Source of the DNA: Candidatus Oleimmundimicrobium americanum
GTDB taxonomy: Bacteria; Actinomycetota; Aquicultoria; UBA3085; Oleimmundimicrobiaceae
Assembly: GCA_002366545.1 (NCBI GenBank)
Contig: DFBH01000017.1
Location: forward strand, 1-8,886
Direction of reading: 5' to 3'
DNA: 8,886 nt
The position numbers and the translations under genes are program-made. Positions 5,193 to 8,886 of the stretch are shown one piece after another. The first letter of the stretch is position 1; the number at the start of each line of letters is the position of its first letter. Below the pieces are notes generated by a model. That model was given only the letters and a program-made list of their open reading frames with translations. It did no database searches and had not been told where the DNA came from.

Positions 5193-6110
5193 TTAATTCA
5201 TTTCAATGGGTGACTGCGCCGTAGGCAAATAACCTCTCTTTTTGGCAACCGCATCAAGATGAATGGTTGCAATGTCTTCCACCCTCAAAATAACGTTGCG
5301 TCCCAGTTCTTTCTCATTTGACAACTTTGAATATTTTTTGCATTTATCGCATAATTCAACTTGATGCCCTTTATCGTCTTCCGGATAAAAAATCGAAAGT
5401 GTTTCACTGTCAACGTTTCCGCAAAAAGCACAACGGATGCGCTGTGTCCACCATTCAGTTTTACAAACGGAGCAACTTAAAAGCTTCAAACCATCCTCTT
5501 TTCTTAGCCTCGTTATATAAGGACGATTCCCGCATATCGGACAGAACTCTTTCCCCCATAAATGGTGATTAATCTTAGGTCTCAAATTTTTTGCATACGC
5601 TTCATAAAAAGGACTAAGAGCATGAGTTACTATAAATAAAAGCGCCTCTTTATTAACGCCTTTCTCTTTGCTCAAATTCTCAAAAAAAGAGTCATCCCCT
5701 CTTTCAAATTTCTCAATAAATAAATTTATGTTTTCTTCTTTTAATTCATCAATATCTAAAACCTTATTAAGTCCTTCCATTTTTTTAGGACTTTTATCTT
5801 CCACTATCTTAATTAATTCAACTAAAACCTCTTTAAACAAAGTAGCAGAAATTTCCCCTCTTTTGAGAGCTAAAACAGGGCTTCCTTTTTTCAAGGTTTC
5901 ATTTACTTCTTCTTCTGATAGACCAAACCCGGAAACATCAATTTTTTCTATATATTCAGACTGCAACTCAAAAATTGACCCAAATAAATTAAGCAATCCT
6001 CCTAAAGTCGGAAATTTCTTTTTGTAATAACTGATTTCCTCTTCAATATCTTTTTTCGAAGGCATTTTTTGTTCTAACTTAAGAATTGTAAACACTCCTT
6101 TCGAGCACAT
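5193..6110 (-). CDS. fdhE: Formate dehydrogenase accessory protein FdhE
   Basis: A maturation factor of up to 305 residues that, in E. coli, binds the formate dehydrogenase catalytic subunit and is needed for activity before export. The N-terminal half is helical and charged. The C-terminal half carries four CxxC pairs: Cys 190/193 (CPICGNRP), 213/216 (CSVCKTEW), 227/230 (CAFCG) and 254/257 (CDKC), the metal-binding rubredoxin-like knuckles of the family. The start is uncertain. ATG at 6110 has no ribosome binding site; instead AAAGGAG lies inside that frame at 6101-6095, 8 nt before an in-frame ATT (6086). ATG at 6065 is too far from it. The protein would be 305, 297 or 290 residues, all acceptable lengths. 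It is the first gene of the maturation unit, behind a consensus promoter. The gene is markedly AT-rich. Confidence 0.93.
   Translation of the reverse strand: MCSKGVFTILKLEQKMPSKKDIEEEISYYKKKFPTLGGLLNLFGSIFELQSEYIEKIDVSGFGLSEEEVNETLKKGSPVLALKRGEISATLFKEVLVELIKIVEDKSPKKMEGLNKVLDIDELKEENINLFIEKFERGDDSFFENLSKEKGVNKEALLFIVTHALSPFYEAYAKNLRPKINHHLWGKEFCPICGNRPYITRLRKEDGLKLLSCSVCKTEWWTQRIRCAFCGNVDSETLSIFYPEDDKGHQVELCDKCKKYSKLSNEKELGRNVILRVEDIATIHLDAVAKKRGYLPTAQSPIEMN
6095..6101 (-). promoter_or_regulatory. Strong Shine-Dalgarno sequence inside the annotated 5' end of fdhE
   Basis: AAAGGAG on the minus strand. Eight nt downstream is the in-frame codon ATT (6086-6084); no ATG, GTG or TTG lies at a workable distance. 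It is either the true initiation site with a rare start codon, or a chance match within codons 4-6 of a leader-poor ATG start. Confidence 0.55.
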
Positions 6111-6143
6111 AAAATTGAGTTTTTATCTTCTTTAACTTTTGCG

Positions 6144-6172
6144 ATTATATCCCAAATTTTGAGGATTGGCAA
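6144..6172 (-). promoter_or_regulatory. Sigma-70-type promoter of the fdhE-mobA-fdhD-mobB unit
   Basis: On the minus strand TTGCCA (6172-6167), a spacer of exactly 17 nt, then a perfect TATAAT (6149-6144). Transcription should start near 6137, leaving about 27 nt before the ATG at 6110 or about 51 nt before the ATT at 6086. The -35 box shares two bases with the U-tract of the preceding terminator. Confidence 0.85.
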
Positions 6173-6209
6173 AAAAAATAGCCCCGCAGAATTACTGCGG
6201 GGCTATTTT
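6171..6209 (-). terminator. Rho-independent terminator after the fdhA-fdhB-nrfD unit
   Basis: Perfect 15-bp arms (6175-6189 and 6195-6209) with core AGCCCCGCAG/CTGCGGGGCT and a 5-nt loop AATTA. On the minus strand the stem leads into eight T residues (6178-6171). It sits 17 nt past the nrfD-type gene stop and separates enzyme genes from maturation genes. Confidence 0.96.
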
Positions 6210-6225
6210 CACTTCTTAGTCTAAC

Positions 6226-7125
6226 TTACCTTACTACTTGTCCTCCATACATAAACATCCATCTTACAATGAACCCACCAACTAAAACCGAAATGCAGGC
6301 CAAAGTAGTGAGTGATGCCGGAGGATGTGCCTTCTTGGCAGCACTTATGCCATAAAGCTCAAGCGCAAGAGGCCCAAGCAATGCAACAATAACTACTCCT
6401 ATCCAAAACATCATGGCATATTCGCCGCTAAGTAAAACAGCAGCTGCATCGGCAGCAGAACCACCGGCGCTTTTCAAGGCAAAAATCAAAACCGCAAAAG
6501 CTATAGCCTCAAAAGCTATAACTATCGCGTCAGCCTTCTCTAATGCCCCTATCGCCACTTCATCTTTCTTTGCCTGTAAATTGGCAATAAGAAGAATCAA
6601 GGCAATTCCGGTGGACGTAGCAGAAGCCACAAAGACCGCAGGTAGAAATGATGTTGCGCCCCACATCGGCAAAGATTTCACCGAAAGAAGTACACCCGTA
6701 TAACCCGCGACACCAATTCCTAAAATGGCCCCTATCCACTGGCAGACTTTCCTTGCCCCATCTTTTCCTTTTAGGAAAGATAACGCATCAACCTTCTCTG
6801 ACAAGAAGAAGGCGGGAGTAATCACCCCACCAAATATGGCAAAGAGAGTAAGCAGCCATGTTCCTTGGCTCATGAGCGAACTTGGCCTGAACGTGATTAT
6901 AAATCGCCAGAAGTATAGGGGTCGAGCTAAGTCCGCAACTAAAATAATTAGACTCAACACGATGATGGGAAGTACACAATATGACCCTATCTCAGCAAGT
7001 TTTTTAAGCCGACCTTTGCTGAATACCTCAGCAAAATGACCCGTAAATCCACAAGCTCCAGCCAAACCTCCAAGAAAGAGATATATGGCCAACAACCAGT
7101 GCCAGTAATGAGTTACTTCATGCAT
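6226..7125 (-). CDS. NrfD/PsrC-family membrane subunit of formate dehydrogenase
   Basis: A 299-residue polytopic protein with eight predicted helices (about 10-28, 48-66, 88-107, 129-147, 160-182, 198-218, 236-258, 272-291). Family features include WHWLLAIYLFLGGLAGA (8-24), the DLARPLYFWRF block after helix 2 (65-75), and GYTGVLLSVKSLPMW (141-155). NrfD proteins are heme-free membrane anchors that exchange electrons and protons with the quinone pool. Here the subunit takes the place of the cytochrome b subunit FdnI of E. coli. The order catalytic subunit, four-cluster subunit, NrfD is well known in complex iron-sulfur molybdoenzymes. The ATG at 7125 is 2 nt past the fdhB stop, behind a G-rich binding site. 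Electron flow from formate to menaquinone is inferred; direction cannot be read from sequence. Base composition is richer in G+C than the maturation genes. Confidence 0.9.
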   Translation of the reverse strand: MHEVTHYWHWLLAIYLFLGGLAGACGFTGHFAEVFSKGRLKKLAEIGSYCVLPIIVLSLIILVADLARPLYFWRFIITFRPSSLMSQGTWLLTLFAIFGGVITPAFFLSEKVDALSFLKGKDGARKVCQWIGAILGIGVAGYTGVLLSVKSLPMWGATSFLPAVFVASATSTGIALILLIANLQAKKDEVAIGALEKADAIVIAFEAIAFAVLIFALKSAGGSAADAAAVLLSGEYAMMFWIGVVIVALLGPLALELYGISAAKKAHPPASLTTLACISVLVGGFIVRWMFMYGGQVVR

Positions 7126-7127
7126 CC

Positions 7128-7961
7128 TTACTCACCCCCCTTTCCTTCGGCTTCCGCGGCTTTAAATACCATCCAGAACGGAACGATGGTAAGTATACCC
7201 GCGGTGATGAGGCCGGTTAGCCACTTGGTGACCATATCAGCCGTAGATACCTTTGGATCTGCCGGTAAACCGTAAACCTCCGGGTCATCAGTTAGAACGT
7301 AAATTACACCCGTTCCACCGACGCCTTCAGGATTATAGATCTGAGCTTTGGCTTCGCCGCGCTCTTTAAGAAGTGCCACGCGAGCGTCAGCAACAGCAAG
7401 CATCTCAGCCCTGTCTCCGAATTGAAGAGCATCCGGGGGACAAGTTGTAACACAAGCCGGTTCAAGACCATTTTGAACTCTGTCAATACAGCCACGGCAC
7501 TTAAACATGGTGCCCGCAACTCTCTTTCCGGGTACCTCGTTGCCTTCGTCCATCCATTCTTTTTCCGACTCAGAGATTTCCTCTCTAAAGCGAGGAACGC
7601 CTTCCCAGAACGGACAGGCATAGTGACAGTTTTTGCAACCCAAGCACTTGTCGTTATCGATCAGGACAAAACCGGTTTCCTCATCTTTACTGATGGCCCC
7701 GGCGGCACAAACCTTAGCACAACTCGGATCTCCGCAGTGCATACACCTCTGAGTTATGAAGTGCCACCTGAAACGATCCGGGTCATCCTTTTCGATAAAG
7801 TCAATCAGGTTCCAAGTAGTTCCACCAAGAGTCAAAGCATTGTAATAAGTTCCCAATTTCTTGTTCTCGGCTGCCGACAATACGTTCCACTGCTTGCAGG
7901 CAACGTAACAAGCCCGACACGCGGTGCACTTTGATTCATCGTAAAGTATCGCTTTTGCCAT
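7128..7961 (-). CDS. fdhB: Formate dehydrogenase iron-sulfur subunit (FdhB/FdnH-like), membrane-anchored
   Basis: A 277-residue electron-transfer subunit with sixteen cysteines in four ferredoxin groups: 12/15/18/22 (CTACRACYVAC), 73/76/81/85 (CMHCGDPSCAKVC), 106/109/112/116 (CLGCKNCHYAC) and 155/158/170/174 (CRGC...CVTTC). These should hold four [4Fe-4S] clusters forming a wire from the catalytic site to the membrane. A single helix near the C-terminus (about 247-266) would anchor it, as in E. coli FdnH; a short charged tail follows. It has no signal peptide of its own, as expected for a subunit exported together with a Tat-bearing partner. ATG at 7961 is one base past the fdhA stop, with AAGGTG upstream. 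The gene overlaps nothing and appears intact. Confidence 0.95.
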   Translation of the reverse strand: MAKAILYDESKCTACRACYVACKQWNVLSAAENKKLGTYYNALTLGGTTWNLIDFIEKDDPDRFRWHFITQRCMHCGDPSCAKVCAAGAISKDEETGFVLIDNDKCLGCKNCHYACPFWEGVPRFREEISESEKEWMDEGNEVPGKRVAGTMFKCRGCIDRVQNGLEPACVTTCPPDALQFGDRAEMLAVADARVALLKERGEAKAQIYNPEGVGGTGVIYVLTDDPEVYGLPADPKVSTADMVTKWLTGLITAGILTIVPFWMVFKAAEAEGKGGE

Positions 7962-7962
7962 C

Positions 7963-8886
7963 TTACTTCACCTTCCTTATATCCACGAGGAACGTCTTAT
8001 ATTCAGGAATCATTGTGTTGGCATCGCCCACGTGTGGAGTAAGTTGGTTAGCTGAATAGTTAATTGTCGGACACGAACCACCGGTACATAATCCGGCGTA
8101 ACCGTAACACCAGGGAAGACCGGCAAAATGAACCGTCTTGCCGTTGATGTTTTGTGGTTTTACACGTCCGGTAACTATGGCTACCGCTTGCAAAGAACCT
8201 CGAGCGTTAAACACCTCGACCGTTTCTCCGGGATCAATACCCTTTTCATCGGCAAGTTCCTTGCTGATTTCAACAAACATCTCGGGCATCAAATCTACAA
8301 GCCACGGTTGGTTCCTGGTCATAATCCCGGTCTGCCAATGCTCGGTAACCCTGTAAGTGGAACCAATAATTGGATACTCGTCAGCCGTTCCAATCTTGGT
8401 ATCCGGGTTAATTTCATGCCAGAGCACAACGGCCGGATTGTTTTGCTGACCGGACATGATGTTATCAACAGGGCTCTCAATGGGCTCGTAGTGCTCGGGG
8501 AATGGACCCTCGGCACGCGGAGCAAAGAGTCTGAAAACACCCTCGTTTATCATGATGGCCGGCAAGTTTCCGCCTGCAGCACTCGGTGCTTTGGTTCCAC
8601 CGAAGTCGGGGATATCGTTGCCAACCCATTTGCCTTGAGCCTCATCCCACAAAATCTCAGGAATTTCCGGATTCCACGGTTTTCCATTGAGGTCGGCAGA
8701 AGCGCGATTGTAAACGATTCTTCTATTGACCGGCCATGCGAACGACCACTCAAGGTTGTTTCCGATACCCTCAGCCTCAGGGATTCTTCTCTTCATGAGA
8801 TTTTCACCATCGGGAGTAAATGTACCGGAGAAGAGCCAGTTACCGCAGGCTGTTGACCCGTCTTTTTGAAGCGCAACAAAGTTCTT
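7963..8886 (-). CDS. fdhA: Formate dehydrogenase catalytic subunit (FdnG/FdhA type), C-terminal part
   Basis: The last 307 residues of a molybdopterin oxidoreductase; the frame is open through the right edge. The codon ATG at 8796 is internal: the upstream 30 codons continue the family, with QKDGSTACGNWLFSG just inside the edge. Further marks are AEGPFPEHYEPIESP (residues 125-139 of the fragment), YRVTEHW (178-184), MPEMFVEISKELADEKGI (200-217), and LTPHVGDANTMIPEYKTFLV near the end, which together form the C-terminal cofactor-binding domain of FdnG-like formate dehydrogenases. The N-terminal Tat signal, [4Fe-4S] ligands and the Cys or selenocysteine active site lie outside the window. A cysteine-bearing insertion (fragment residues 260-278) precedes the terminal motif. 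Other family members (nitrate or polysulfide reductases) fit less well, and the adjacent fdhE and fdhD genes support formate dehydrogenase. Confidence 0.94.
   Translation of the reverse strand, partial: KNFVALQKDGSTACGNWLFSGTFTPDGENLMKRRIPEAEGIGNNLEWSFAWPVNRRIVYNRASADLNGKPWNPEIPEILWDEAQGKWVGNDIPDFGGTKAPSAAGGNLPAIMINEGVFRLFAPRAEGPFPEHYEPIESPVDNIMSGQQNNPAVVLWHEINPDTKIGTADEYPIIGSTYRVTEHWQTGIMTRNQPWLVDLMPEMFVEISKELADEKGIDPGETVEVFNARGSLQAVAIVTGRVKPQNINGKTVHFAGLPWCYGYAGLCTGGSCPTINYSANQLTPHVGDANTMIPEYKTFLVDIRKVK

Noticed and set aside
7422..7934. 170-codon plus-strand frame
   Set aside because: It is antisense to the four-cluster fdhB, whose sixteen ordered cysteines leave no doubt about the coding strand.
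8794..8796. ATG as the start of a 277-residue protein
   Set aside because: The frame continues upstream to the window edge with conserved FdnG-type residues, so this methionine is internal to a truncated gene.
8128..8856. 242-codon plus-strand frame, the longest on that strand
   Set aside because: It is the shadow of fdhA; the minus strand carries FdnG-family motifs throughout, and the plus-strand product shows no recognisable domain.
1..8886. CRISPR arrays, tRNA or rRNA genes, insertion sequences, integrase or attachment sites
   Set aside because: I searched by eye and saw no regularly spaced repeats, no transposase or integrase reading frames, and no RNA gene signatures; intergenic spaces are all under 150 nt.

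Overview
All genes in this window lie on the minus strand, so transcription runs from the right edge to the left edge. The content is that of an anaerobic bacterium that respires formate: a membrane-bound, NrfD-type molybdenum or tungsten formate dehydrogenase, its maturation factors, a Tat export subunit, and a multisubunit cation/proton antiporter-type membrane module. Promoters resemble the bacterial housekeeping sigma consensus, Shine-Dalgarno sites are common, and intrinsic terminators are strong. I cannot name the phylum from sequence alone.

Region 1 (8886-6226) carries the enzyme: the C-terminal third of the catalytic subunit fdhA (open at the right edge), the four-cluster iron-sulfur subunit fdhB, and an eight-helix NrfD-family quinone-reactive subunit. 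The genes are 1-2 nt apart, and the unit ends at a perfect 15-bp hairpin terminator (6171-6209).

Region 2 (6172-3181) is the maturation unit: fdhE, mobA, fdhD and mobB. Its consensus promoter (TTGCCA, 17 nt, TATAAT) begins inside the U-tract of the preceding terminator. MobA and MobB concern the guanine dinucleotide form of the cofactor, FdhD sulfurates it, and FdhE is a zinc-ribbon maturation factor. An AT-rich 138-nt gap between fdhD and mobB holds inverted repeats and a doubtful 32-residue hydrophobic ORF.

Region 3 (3158-2776) is a single-gene tatA unit with its own promoter and terminator. It fits the need to export a folded, cofactor-loaded formate dehydrogenase.

Region 4 (2702-1) is a tightly overlapping cluster: mnhE, mnhF, mnhG, a stand-alone DUF4040 subunit, an MbhE-MnhB fusion, mnhC, and the start of an mnhD-type subunit cut by the left edge. 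There is no full-length MrpA before these genes. The order and the split-out MrpA C-terminal pieces match the front half of Mbh-type membrane complexes (group 4 hydrogenase and relatives), so a redox module may follow beyond the left edge.

Together the genes suggest periplasm-facing formate oxidation feeding the quinone pool, next to an ion-translocating membrane complex. The main oddities are a missing conserved cysteine in FdhD, an ambiguous (possibly ATT) start for fdhE, a cysteine-bearing insertion near the FdhA C-terminus, and the unexplained fdhD-mobB gap.
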